Below are positions 11,553-24,777 of a DNA stretch of 64,000 nucleotides, one piece after another (within the stretch, counting starts at the first letter, position 1; every line of letters starts with the position of its first letter). The stretch is from positions 1 to 64,000 of the forward strand of contig CALYLX010000063.1 in NCBI GenBank assembly GCA_944990035.1. Reading direction: 5' to 3'. This stretch comes from Clitopilus passeckerianus (taxonomy: Eukaryota; Basidiomycota; Agaricomycetes; Agaricales; Entolomataceae). The notes beneath the pieces were generated by a model. That model was given only the letters and a program-made list of their open reading frames with translations. It made no database searches and had not been told where the DNA came from. The translations under genes and the position numbers were made by a program.

Positions 11553-14160
11553 TCATTTGGCAGACTCCCCAACAAACTCGTCAAACCAACGGAACACCTC
11601 ATAGTGCCATTTCAAGCTAAAAAAAAAACCCGCATCATTAGTATATCCTCCGAAACAAACAACCGACACTCACCTATTCCCATGCTTCAAAACCCAATGA
11701 TTCTCATCCGGGAAGATAACAAGCCTGGTCCTTACACCCAACTGCTGCAACGCATGATACGCAGCAATACTCTCCGTCTCCGGAAGCCTATAATCCTTGC
11801 TCCCATGAATAGCCAACAGCGGCGTCGACCACTTGTGCACAAAGTTGCTTGGACTGAACTTCTCCGACAGAGCTTTGCTCTTGGCATCCCAGGGGCGTCC
11901 TCCCCATTCGTGGTTGAAGAAGAACAGCTCGTCGGTGGAGTAGCCGTTGTAGTTGGAATCGAACACCCCGTCGTGTGCGACGAGGGCTTTGAAGTTGAAC
12001 CCGTATTCGGGGTGGCCTTGGATCCAGCTGGATGAACGTAAGCAGATGCTCTGAGGGATAGATGAAGGCACCCACTAGATAGCATATCCACCCCACGAAG
12101 CACCAGCAGCAACAGCCCTGTCAGCATCTATAGCGGGGTACTTCTCCAACGCTACCTTCCACCCCTTTTGCATATCAACAAACGGCTTTCCTCCCCAATC
12201 TTCCGCGATCGCGTCCGTGAATTCTATCGGGGGCCGTCAACTTCCATTCCCATCCGGACCCGTTGTCACCCACCTTGTCCAAAAGTCGTACTGCCAGTCG
12301 GGTTAATCATAACCACGAAATACCCTTGCTGAGCAAACACTACGTTTCATCAGTCTCCATCCTCATCCCTTCAACGGAAAACACTCACTGTTCGGATTCC
12401 ACCTATTGCTCCACTGATCCTCCCAAGCCCCCTGCGGGCCTCCATGGATCAACAACACAACCGGCCACTTCTTCTCCTCGCCCACCTTGTAACCCCGGGG
12501 CTTCAACACCCACCCCTGCACCGTCTTCCCCTCCGCTCCTTCAAACCAGTAATTCTCACCCTCGCTCAAGTTCTTGCCCTGAAGACCCTTTTCGGTAAGC
12601 CAAGTGAGCTGCTCGATCTCGGGTTGGATCCCTTCAACGTTGTTTTGGAGGATAGCGTCAGCGAGTTGGGGTAGGTTCTTGATGATGAACACCTCATTGG
12701 GCGAGGTGAACGAGGACTGGGTGAACAACAACCTCCCAGTGAAAAGCGGTTGAATCCCCGACGCCGCCTTTCCATGCGTCAACGCAATAGGCTTCGTATA
12801 AACCGGATCCAACTTGGGGTTCGTAGACGACTCAGCCGGGGTGGGCGGGACAGGGAGAGCAAAGATCTTGACTTTCGCTTCATCACCTGCAGTGAGGTAG
12901 AGCAAGAGCCCGTCTTTCGAGAACGCAATGGAGTCCGGGCTCCTATCCCACCCCTGCGTAAGGGTATACCGGACGTCCTTCTCCAGATCGTAGATGACAA
13001 TCTTAGCTCTGTCGCTCTCGTACCCATCTTTATCCAGCTCGAGCCACGCTGCCTTTCTGCCTTGGGGGTCAAGAACGGGGCTGTGAGTAGCGCCTTGTTT
13101 CCCGCTGGTGAGTTCCTTGGGGGACTTGGAACCGTGGATGGAGGTGATGTAGACGTTCTGCTTGGTATGCCACGCTTCGGGGAGCTTGGGGTCTTTGGTG
13201 GTATAGATCACGGTCTCACCAGCCAAGTCAAAGTCGTCCGTTCCACCAAAGGGCTCGACTGGAGTGCTCTATATCGTAGTCAGTATACCAGCCTTGAGAG
13301 AAATCCTGTTCACTTACATGCCCGGTCCCCTCCAAAAGATTAACGAAACCCCCCTCAAACCTCCACTCCCTATCCGGATCGAGATACAACCTCGTACTAA
13401 CCAACGTACTCCTCTTCTCCCCCACCCACGTATCCCAATGCCTCTCAAACCCCTCATCAAACACCATCGCCGTGTTCCCGCGATTCTCCCACTCCTCGTC
13501 TAGTCTACCGACATCGGACAGGTTGCCGTTGGGGTAGACGTAGTCCGAGAAGAGGAGGTGGCCGGTTTTGGCGCTGTAGCGGAAGTTGGACGCGGATTTG
13601 TTGGGGAGTTTGGCGATGAGGGTGGGGGTGGTGGTGGTGGTGGATAGACTGAAGGTATCCGGGGAGGAGGAGTGGAGACGGAGGTTTATAGCGTAGAGTT
13701 CGAGTCCGGTGTCGCCTTCGACGACGTGTCCGACGGTACGGGAGCCGAGCCAGAATGTCTCTCCGCCACTCTCGAGCTAGGGCGGGTTAGTTCCGCAGCA
13801 TGGCAACAGCACAAAGAGACTTACGGGAACTTTGAGAGGCGAAGCAGGAGAGTCGACGGGGACTAGGACGATTGATTTCTTGTTCCTTTGTAGTAATCAT
13901 GAAATGAGAACGCAGGGAAGATGTAGAAAGCAACATACTTTTTATCATGCAACGAGAACTGAGAAACGGGAACGAGGACTAAATCACCAGCCTCATTCGC
14001 AACACCAGCTCCAGGGCGTGCAAGTTGGACCTACTCTTCCGTTGAATAACATCTCACTAAAAATGACTCGTAGGCTACTCACTAGATCCTTAGGCGCAAA
14101 CACGTCCGATCCCTCCTTGAACGCAAAAGCGTGCGCAGGAGAGGCAGCGGGAGGAACCAT
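11553..14160 (-). CDS. Dipeptidyl-peptidase V-like serine peptidase, family S9C
   Basis: Prolyl-oligopeptidase-clan exopeptidases of this type release dipeptides from peptide N-termini. An N-terminal beta-propeller region (from MVPPAASPAHAFAF through PFGGTDDFDLAGETVIYTTKDPKLPEAW) is followed by the alpha/beta-hydrolase domain. That domain shows the entry motif VVLLIHGGPQGAWEDQW, the nucleophile elbow GASWGGYAI, the acid region IHGSKDYRLPETES and the catalytic His in FPDENHWVLKHGN; the protein ends WHYEVFRWFDEFVGESAK. Spliced length is about 740 residues, normal for the family. The ATG at 14160 is chosen because no ATG lies further upstream in frame. The protein starts without a signal peptide, so it is probably intracellular, unlike the secreted Aspergillus DPP V. 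An intron that appears to begin inside a TAG (near 12076) is resolved by a GTGGGT donor giving AIYWIQGHPE. Confidence 0.92.
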
Positions 14161-14347
14161 GATCGATTTAGTAGGCGCCTGCGATGGATTGGGAGATAAG
14201 AACGGGATTTGAGCCGTCAGGCCCAAGTTTAGGAGGGCCGAGGAAGCCTCATGGTGTTGGTTGGTGGCAGCAGATGGACGCGGCCCTGCGTGTCCGGTCG
14301 TTTGATTCACGCGGATCGCGGTGCATCGTACAGACTATACAGAAAGA

Positions 14348-15298
14348 CTACTCGGACATCGACGCATCCTCAGCCTGCAACCTCTCCTCAGCAGTCAACG
14401 TCCCAGCACCCTCAACCTTCGTCACCTCCCCACTCTCCCTCTCCCACCTCGCAATCAACCCAACTCTAAACACCGCCAACCGATGCCCGACCAACTTCAA
14501 CAACTGGCTCTGCTCCGGGGTCAACACCTTTCCCTTCTCACACACCCGATGCGGGGCCTGCAGCGTTGGTACGCCTCTATTCATCGTCGTCGAAAGTCCT
14601 AATTTCCTCAACTGCGGGTCTTCGTTGTGCGGGAAGGGTTCTGGTGGATCGGAGTGGTGCCGCATGACGGGGCCTACGGGGAGGATGATGGTTTGGGAGG
14701 CGAGGGAGCCGGCGCGTGCAAAGTCGGGTTGTTGGAAGTCGGCGAACCAGTCGATGACTTCGGTGGGTGGCGAGTCGGTGAAGAGGAGGCCGACTTGGCC
14801 TTTTATTTGCTGCGTAAAGAAATCAGTATTAGTTTTGAATGGATGAATAGAGATTACGCACCTTTGCAAGGTTGTGTAGACCCTGTTGGTGCTCTTCTTC
14901 TGGTGTAGTACCGAGAGCTTTTGCCATGACCGCACTTCGTCCAAAAAATATCCGTGCAGAGCTATCATCGAATTCAGTAATGAGCCTGTTATTCCAATGA
15001 GAATAAACTCACTCCTTCCATAACCGCCTGACAGTCTTGAGATGCGCATTCCTCATAGATCCAACCTCAAACAACCAGCAATACTTCCACTTTTCCGAGT
15101 TTGCTTGCAGCTACCATTCCCAATCAGCTTTTGCAATCCCTCCAGTGTAAACCAACTCACCTCGGTCATCAACTCATGTTTCTGCTCCCTCGTCTTCTTC
15201 GCAACCTTCGTCAACGACACTATCTCCTCGTCAGTAATAGTCAAAAATTGCAATACCATCCCCCACTCACCGACTTTCGACCGCTTTGATTTTGGCAT
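14348..15298 (-). CDS. MRT4: Ribosome assembly factor Mrt4 (P0-like)
   Basis: Mrt4 is a nucleolar paralogue of ribosomal stalk protein P0 that holds the P0 site on pre-60S particles until late assembly. The spliced protein (about 245 residues) starts MPKSKRSKVVSLTKVAKKT, a family hallmark. It continues through KYCWLFEVGSMRNAHLKTVR, RIFFGRSAVMAKALG, QIKGQVGLLFTDSP, FARAGSLASQTIILP, LRKLGLSTTMNRGVPTL and LTPEQSQLLKLVGHRLAVF. Four introns. It is transcribed divergently from the deoxyhypusine hydroxylase gene, with only 102 bp between the two start codons. Confidence 0.95.
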
Positions 15299-15400
15299 GG
15301 TCGAGTAAAGGCAGCCACAAATTTAGAAGTCCGCCGAAAATTATCGCAGCCGGCGCTAATGAGTCGACAAGTTCGATCATATCAGGATCTCAAATTAACC
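15299..15400. promoter_or_regulatory. Short bidirectional promoter between MRT4 and LIA1
   Basis: Only 102 bp separate the divergent ATGs of MRT4 (15298, minus) and LIA1 (15401, plus). Both 5' leaders and core promoters must fit here or overlap the neighbouring transcript, which suggests shared regulation of two translation-related genes. An alternative upstream LIA1 ATG at 15359 lies in this interval. No TATA box is evident. Confidence 0.55.
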
Positions 15401-16552
15401 ATGGCCGTATCATCCACAGACCTCGTAGCCCTTAGAGATTCCCTCCTCAATACCTCAGGGAATGTACCACTACACAACAGGTTCAGAGCCCTGTTCACCC
15501 TGAAGAGCTTGAAGAATGAAGATGCGGTTAGGATCATTGGTGAAGGTCTGTCTCCCAATTTCACTTTGTAGGAAAGAATCTGACTAGAGAGAATGGATAG
15601 GCTTCCAAGACGAATCCGCCCTCCTCAAGCACGAGCTAGCCTACTGCCTAGGGCAGATGAAACTCCAGTCCGCACTCCCGATCTTGGAGAAAACGCTCCG
15701 GGATACGAAGGAGGATCCGATGGTGAGGCATGAAGCAGCTGAAGCAATGGGTGCCATCTCCGTCTCGACTTCGATACCGATCCTCAAAGAGTACCTGGAC
15801 GACCCGGACCAGAGCGTTCGTGAGACGTGCGAGATTGCGTTGGCGAAGATTGAGTGGGATCATTCGGAGGAGGGGACGAGGCATAAGGAGGGCTTGGGGG
15901 ATGAATCTACGCCGTATGTTCTGATTTGCCATTCTTCTATCCTGGAAGTATCCTACTATTACGCAACAGACAATACACGTCCATAGACCCAGCACCCCCA
16001 ACATCCGGTCTCCTCAAAGGCCAGCCCAAGCCCGAACAAACCTCCCCACACAACATCTCCACCCTCCAAACCACACTCAACGACACCTCCCTCTCCCTCT
16101 TCGAGCGCTACCGCGCCATGTTTGCACTGCGGAACATCGGGACACCAGAAGCTGTGGATGCGCTCGCTAGTGGGTTCGCTGATAGTAGTGCTTTGTTCAA
16201 GTACGCTTCCTCATTTCAAGAGTTGTAACGTCACTAACCCTCACCCACCCCAAATAGACACGAAATCGCCTTCGTCTTTGGTCAACTCCTCTCCCCTCAC
16301 TCCGTCCCCTCCCTCCTGCAGGTCCTGCGCGACGATTCCGAAGCCGAAATGGTGCGCCACGAAGCCGCAGAGGCCCTGGGGAGCATCGCCACCCCCGAGG
16401 TCCTCCCTGCACTGAGGGAGTATCTAGGGCAAGAGAATGCCCCGAGGGTGGTTCGGGAGAGCTGTCAGGTTGCGTTGGATATGTGGGAGTATGAGAATTC
16501 GAACGAGTTCCAATATGCGGATGGGCTTGGGCAGAAGGTGGTTAGGGCGTAA
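15401..16552 (+). CDS. LIA1: Deoxyhypusine hydroxylase (HEAT-repeat di-iron enzyme)
   Basis: Completes hypusine synthesis on translation factor eIF5A by hydroxylating deoxyhypusine. Four exons (15401-15545, 15601-15913, 15970-16200, 16258-16552) give 327 residues, the usual size. The protein is built of HEAT-like repeats in two halves and shows the four His-Glu metal-binding motifs: [10 protein letters not shown] and [10 protein letters not shown] in the first half, [10 protein letters not shown] and [10 protein letters not shown] in the second. It starts [17 protein letters not shown] and ends GLGQKVVRA. The Tma23-like gene starts only 106 bp downstream on the same strand. Confidence 0.96.
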
Positions 16553-16658
16553 GATGGAGAATTGTATTATCGCTATGTATATAGAAAAGTACAAACACAT
16601 CCCCATATATCCACCCTCCCATCATCTCACCAAAATTTGACTCTCGCCCTCTCCTCCA

Positions 16659-17752
16659 ATGCCTCTCGACGGCCACTCCTACCTCGTCTCCCAAGGCTGG
16701 CCCGGAAAAGGATCAGGCCTCAGAACAGGTGCCATATCCAGACCTTTGGCTATACCACAAAAGAAAACGTTGTCAGGGTTGGGCAAGGACAGGGATGAGG
16801 CGTTTCCGTTTTGGGATCAGTGAGTTTCGAGTTCATGAGGGCAAAGTGAAGCTGATGTAACTTAGCTTGTTCTCGGCGGCTGCAAAGTCGATAAAGCTGC
16901 AGGTTGGGAGCAGTGACGACGACGACGAGGAGGAGGTGAGTACCAGTTCTCTCTCAGTCCTTCACGCAGATGTTGACCCTCAACCCAGTCCGACTCAGAC
17001 CCGTCGAGCATAATATCACCCCAAATAAAACGCACCTCAACCGGAATCCTCTCCACCCGTCGACCCACAACAGGCGTATCCGTCTCTGCCTCTCCTTCTG
17101 GGTCCAATACCCCAACTACTTTGACAGGGTACACACCCTCCCTACTATCAACAGCCAAACGAGAAGCAGCCCGAGCAGCCCTCTATGCCAAGTTTTATCG
17201 GGGCCCGGTTCTTGCTGCCGATGGGGAGGAAGAGGTAAAGGTAGAAGTGGAAGTAGGGATACAGGCAAGGGTGGAGGTTACGGAGATTAGGACATCGAAG
17301 AGGCGGCGGGTGGATGAGGAAGGGGATGAGGAGGTAAATGTGACTGGTACGAAGAAGAAGCGGAGAACAAAGGACTTGGACGAGGATGGTGGGGATAACA
17401 AGAAAGGGAAGGGAAGGAAAGCGTCAAAAGACTCAAACCTGGCCCGCCTGACATTAAAATCAGTAAACGAGCCTGAAAGCAAAAGGAACGACGAAGACGC
17501 AAACAGGAGCGGAAGAAGGAGAAGGAGAGAAAGCGAGCACTCAAAGCTGCATCGACCAATAGTACCGATCGGAGTGGAGAAGACTCGGATTCGAGTAGGG
17601 ATAAAGAGGAAACCAAGGAGGAACGAAGGGAGAGGAGACGGTTGAAGAAGGAGAAGAAGGCTGCGAAAGCGGCGAAGAAAGCTGCAGCGGCATCGTTGCA
17701 GAACGACGATGATATACCCAAGAAGGACAAGAAGAGAAAACGGAAGGAATAA
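16659..17752 (+). CDS. Lys-rich nucleolar protein with N-terminal G-patch-like segment (Tma23-like)
   Basis: Exons 16659-16819, 16866-16935, 16989-17462 and 17507-17752 give 316 residues. The conserved start (MPLDGHSYLVSQGWPGKGSG, then KKTLSGLGKDRDEAFPFWDH) resembles the G-patch-like start of yeast Tma23, a nucleolar protein linked to 40S assembly. The rest is low complexity: an acidic run, a Ser/Thr-rich part, then long Lys/Arg/Glu tracts ending KKDKKRKRKE, as expected for nucleolar targeting. A short 44-nt intron (17463-17506) is needed to reach the basic C-terminus; reading straight through stops earlier at 17645. Assignment rests on the first 55 residues or so and is moderate. Confidence 0.75.
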
Positions 17753-17960
17753 TCTTCAGTTGTCGGCATATCCATAGCACACATGCATTAGAAATTCTTT
17801 AATCAACTGTATATTGGATACACGATACAGATTATGCGAGGACGTAAAAAGACAAGAAAGGCAGGAGAAACAAGAAAGAAACTACAAAATCCTGACTCGG
17901 AAAGGGTTTTTCAAGACGAAGGTAACAGAAGATTTCCTGGAGAATCATAGAATCGGTATA

Positions 17961-19709
17961 TCATACCCGTGTGCCTCGCCATGCACTCTGAAGAGCGATG
18001 CGTCGAGCCTGTAAAGCAATCCATCATTAGCACTCTCCCTCTCCTAACAAGACAAAAAAAGTTCTCACTTGATCAAGAGAAATCGCACTCTCCGCAAGCT
18101 TAATACTCTGCGGTCCATTATCATCATCATCATCATCATCATCCACCCCCCCTCTCGCGCCACCCCTCATCCCTCCAAACGCAGCCTTCCCCCCAGCCAA
18201 CGAGAACGGCGTGCTCGCAACAGCAGTCCCAAACACACTCGCATTCTTCGGAGCTCCGAATGTAGCGAAATCCGTAACGACCTTACGGCCAGGGCTGGCG
18301 GGCGGAGAGCCCGTGGTGGTGGAAATGGAGGATTTGGGAGAGTGAATGGGCGATTTGGCGGGTGAAGTTGGGGTGGACCGGTAGCCGGAGCCGAAGGCAC
18401 CGAAGCTTCCGTATGAGCCGTATGAGCTTCGGTTGTAGGCTTGCCGGGCGGAGAGGTATTTCTCTGTGAATCGACTGCCGTGAACCTGGAAGTACGAAGT
18501 TAACACATGTTCAGTGAATTTATGATTCCTAATACTCACCCTCTTCAACAGCGGCCGAGCCTCAGCCAACGACTGCGCAGAAGAAAAGACAGACACATTG
18601 TGCTTCGCCTCCTCAGATTCCTTGTAGATACTCTCGATGACGACTTTCTTGGTGCTTTCGTTTCGAAGAAGTAGCTTTTCGTGCAATTCACGAGCAACGT
18701 CGTCGATGCTCTCGTTCTGCCCGAGAATCCGCTGCGCTACAGCTTGTCCGACTTCTCGTACGAGACGCTCCATGTCGAGATTCTCCAGAACACTTCCTAC
18801 GATGGCATGGGAAAGGAGGTCGGCGGTTGTGAGTGGCAGCATGAGCCCGGAGGTGATTTGGGTAATGGCGTTGTAGAAATCATTTGCATACTATGAACTG
18901 TAAGGGCGATCGTCAACTTGCCAGGATAAAGAGTACTCACAGAATAGCCACTGAGAGCTGGCTCGCAAGCAACGAAGAACTAGACCAGAGTAAATGACGC
19001 GTTCTGATAATCGATTGGCGGGTAAAAAGACGCACCAAGGAGATTCCCCGCTGAGCCATTACTCGTGCAAGTTGAAGGGGATCTTGCCCGTCAGGAGACC
19101 CATCGTCAAACCCTGCCAAGATCCGTCAGTTTCCAGTAGTATAGCGTCAATCCAACTTCATACATACCGTCGCCATACTCTCCAATACCGTGTGGTGGCG
19201 CATCGGCAATGAGCACAATCATCTTGCTGGCATGGTCCCGCCATTCCATATTGAGTGCCTCCGCCATAGCAGCGGTGACAGCCTCTGGGCCATCACCACC
19301 TCCAGACGCGTACAAACCTGAGAGATCCTTCTGAACCTTGCTGATGTCAGACGAGAACCCAAAATTCTTCGTGACGTAGGTATGGTCCTGCGGCGGGTGG
19401 TCTCGAAAAGCAACCAGTCCTACACGGAGATCCTCTGGGCTTTGAAGCTTCCCGGACTCGAATATGTGCGCACAGATTTGCTCTATGTTCTTCGTTGCTG
19501 ACGATATGTAGCTGCCTTGACTTCCTGTGCAGTCCTGGATGAACACGAGATCGCTATTGAAGTCAATTCAATGATCCACAAGGTCGATCATTTAGAAGCT
19601 AGGACCTACAGCATCTTCCGTCCGTCCATGTCAGGAGCTTGCTGGTAAGTGGGTTGGGCCCCATTTGTTCTTGGGGAGTCGCGTCGACGAAATCCATATC
19701 CTCATCCAT
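17961..19709 (-). CDS. von Willebrand factor A (VWA) domain protein
   Basis: Residues from about 40 onward form a VWA fold with a MIDAS-like motif (DLVFIQDCTGSQGSYI), then VGLVAFRDHPPQDHTYV, GGGDGPEAVTAAMAEAL and KMIVLIADAPPHG. This arrangement is seen in fungal and protist VWA proteins related to vWKa kinases, but no alpha-kinase domain follows. Instead there is a helical region (LTTADLLSHAIVGSVLENLDMERLVREV), a Ser/Gly/Pro-rich stretch (YGSYGSFGAFGSGYRS), an eight-Asp run coded by a (TCA)n microsatellite, and a C-terminal segment ending ALQSAWRGTRV. About five introns. The start at 19709 gives MDEDMDFVDATPQEQ. Function unknown; metal-dependent protein binding is likely. Confidence 0.82.
18121..18143. 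repeat. (TCA)n microsatellite coding for an Asp run
   Basis: About seven TCA/ATC triplets in a row inside the VWA-protein gene, read on the minus strand as consecutive Asp codons. Length variation between strains would change only the number of Asp residues. Confidence 0.8.
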
Positions 19710-20069
19710 GGTGTATTACAAATTTGGTTTCGTGAATAGTCTTGAAATGGCGTTTGAAACCCCGAGGACCGCCCCTAGTCAGTTTAGAGACAGACTTAAA
19801 AGGAGATTGAGCTCCAATTACCCTTGTAAAATGTTTAAACAACGACTTATCCACGCGGGATCGATGGTTCAGTGTTAAGAGGCCCTTGGAACTGCCCCAA
19901 CGGCTTTAAATGTATACTCGAGGCATCTGTTGTCCACGAGTTTGCAATGATGCTAGATTCGGATCTTACACGTCGGACTCCGGATTTCAACGTTCTCACG
20001 AATTAAGCACTCTTTCATCCTGTGGAACACGAATCTAATAGATCGCAAACTGTATGGTATAAACAGGAA
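19710..20069. other. Intergenic spacer between the VWA and GEM1 genes
   Basis: About 360 bp holding the promoter of the VWA gene and the 3' UTR of GEM1. I see no coding or RNA gene in it. Confidence 0.45.
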
Positions 20070-22646
<2,577 letters not shown>

Positions 22647-22893
22647 GTGCCAATCTAGAATGGGACACGAGAAATGTAGAGAGGAAGTCGGGAGTAGTGC
22701 AGAACTAAAGCCGCTGCTATACCAGAATTGCAATCCTGGGTTGCACGTGAGCTCGGCTCATTGACGCGCAACTTCCGCGTTTGGTCTTCCGCCTCCATCA
22801 TACCCACCTTCAAACGGTGCCAGTTTCCCAAAGAGCTCTCCTTTCGGGCAGAAAAACCTTTAGTCTCATGAGTATATAGAACGGCTTTGGATT
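22647..22893. promoter_or_regulatory. Bidirectional promoter region between GEM1 and the F-box gene
   Basis: 247 bp between divergent start codons (GEM1 at 22646 minus, F-box/WD gene at 22894 plus). A pyrimidine/GC-rich stretch lies in the middle (about 22770-22830). Shared regulation is an inference from distance only. Confidence 0.4.
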
Positions 22894-24433
22894 ATGGAGT
22901 TTGTCGACTTGCCGACAGATATACTGGCTTTGGTCTTTCAGTACCTTTCTGTGCAAGATCTCGTCATTCTGGCACGAACTTGTGAGGGATCCAACGTTTT
23001 GGTACGTATGATGAAGAAAAACATATGTCTGCAGCTGACTTACCACCCAAGGTCACTGAATTAGGGTGGACGGCCTATTTACGAAGCAACCCACGCCCAT
23101 CTTCCAGCTTGACCAAAGCCCGTACCTGTTGGCCACCAAATGCCCAAGCACGTTATGATGTTCTCACAGACCAGGCATGGTCTCGTGCAGAATTTATCGC
23201 TCGCCCTCTATCCCAAAAATGGACATCCAAGTCGCAGCCACTACTGGCGGTTGATTCATCATGCCTGTTTATTGCTGCAGGCACGGATATCCATAAATTT
23301 GACTTCCAGTCCTATGATGGATCACCGTCAATTGTCGCGGGAGGTGCTTACCATTTGCCTTCAGAGAGCACCTGGCTGAAGGACATCACCAGCATGGTCC
23401 GCGACCCGCAAAGGGGTGAGGATACTCTTTTTGTGGGCCTTCACGATGGAACCCTTCGCAAAGTCTCGCTCGAAGGTCCTTCAAATGAGCAAAGTTCCGG
23501 TCAAAAGCAACCAGTTGCATCAAGCCAGGTCCTATCCCGATTACCAGAAAACGATTTCCTTGAATCTCTCAGCATATCTGGCAACACTCTACTTTCACTA
23601 TCCTCAGAAGGTCGAGTCAACGTCTTGTCCACCTCTTCTTTAGACTACCCAGTGGATTCATTGGAAATCAGTGGCCGATGCTGGGCGTCGCATCTTTGCC
23701 TGGACGCTTCGACCCCGTACGCAGCCTTTGGAACATCTTCAGCTCGCCCGTTGCGGGTCCATCTCTTCTCGGAGAGCAAAATACTACCAACTGCATCTAT
23801 CCATCCCTTCGTGAATACCAGCTTATCCGAATACCATTCCGCCGTCTACAGCCTCTCACGACCACCCCTTGCTTCCCCATGGGGGTCTTCGCCCCAAATC
23901 CTCATTTCAGGCTGGTTCGACGGCCAAGTACGATGTTACGATCTACGTTCATCAAGCAGGGTTGCCTCCAGTGGTTCCAGCCTTACTGACATTCCCATTC
24001 TGCGCCCAGTACTTTCCATGAGGGATCCATCACTGGAAGCCATATACTCCGTTTCAAGCGGTGGAGGGTCAGCTAGCCACATAGCGGCTGGCTCCGCTCG
24101 CTATAGCGTCGTCTCGTTCTGGGATGTCCGCAACCCGACCACAGGTTGGAGCGTGCATGCCCCTAAAAACGATCGCTCCCCCGTATACTCGGTCATCCTA
24201 GAGAGTTCGCGGCTTTTTGGTGCTACGGAGAGCCGTCCATTTGTCTACGATTTTGTAAGTGTTTTGCAGCCAGATGTGGACGGTCTCAACTCACTTTCAT
24301 GTCATAACAGGGACCTGACGTTTCCGCCGGAATGTATCCTCCTCTGAGGAGAAAGAACGAAATAGAAGAGATAGGATACAATGTCACCAAATTTGCTCAT
24401 GGTGGCGGCCTGTTTAGTGCAAACGAGGCATAA
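22894..24433 (+). CDS. F-box protein with WD40-like repeats
   Basis: The N-terminus MEFVDLPTDILALVFQYL is a typical F-box, which would bind Skp1 in an SCF ubiquitin ligase. The remainder shows degenerate WD-type blades: AAGTDIHKFDFQSYD, FVGLHDGTLRKVSL, ISGWFDGQVRCYDLR and YSVVSFWDVRNPTTGW. Three exons; the first intron (23002-23051) separates the F-box exon, and the last intron (from about 24255) leads to the end DFGPDVSAG...LFSANEA with a TAA at 24431-24433. It is a substrate-receptor candidate; the substrate is unknown. Confidence 0.85.
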
Positions 24434-24777
24434 ATTTGTTTTAGCATAGATCATGCTAGATCGGTAGACGTTTGGTATTATCTATAATTGTCCACAGTGA
24501 TATGCTAGTGATTACAGACGGATAAATTGACACAACGAAATAATTATAACATGTAGATGAGTCGTGATGATCCAGAAAATGGGAATGAACGGCGGAAGGT
24601 ATATTGCAGACATGCAGGTAAAAATGAAAGGGATATAAACAAAGAAAAACGACTGCAAATCAATCGAAACTGAAGAAAAATGAGTAAAAGATGCTACACA
24701 AATCCTACAAGTGATTCCACGGATACAAAGGTAATGAAAGGATATAACGCAGGAAACAAGGAATGAGAAATAAAGCA
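24434..24777. other. Convergent 3' intergenic region (F-box gene / RasGEF)
   Basis: An AT-rich stretch of 344 bp between two convergent genes. It should carry both polyadenylation regions. No gene is seen. Confidence 0.5.

Noticed and set aside
12063..12084. Apparent stop codon TAG directly after the catalytic-serine motif of the DPP V-like peptidase
   Set aside because: A GTGGGT splice donor within these bases joins cleanly to CTGGATCCAAGG and restores AIYWIQGHPE; the gene is not broken here.
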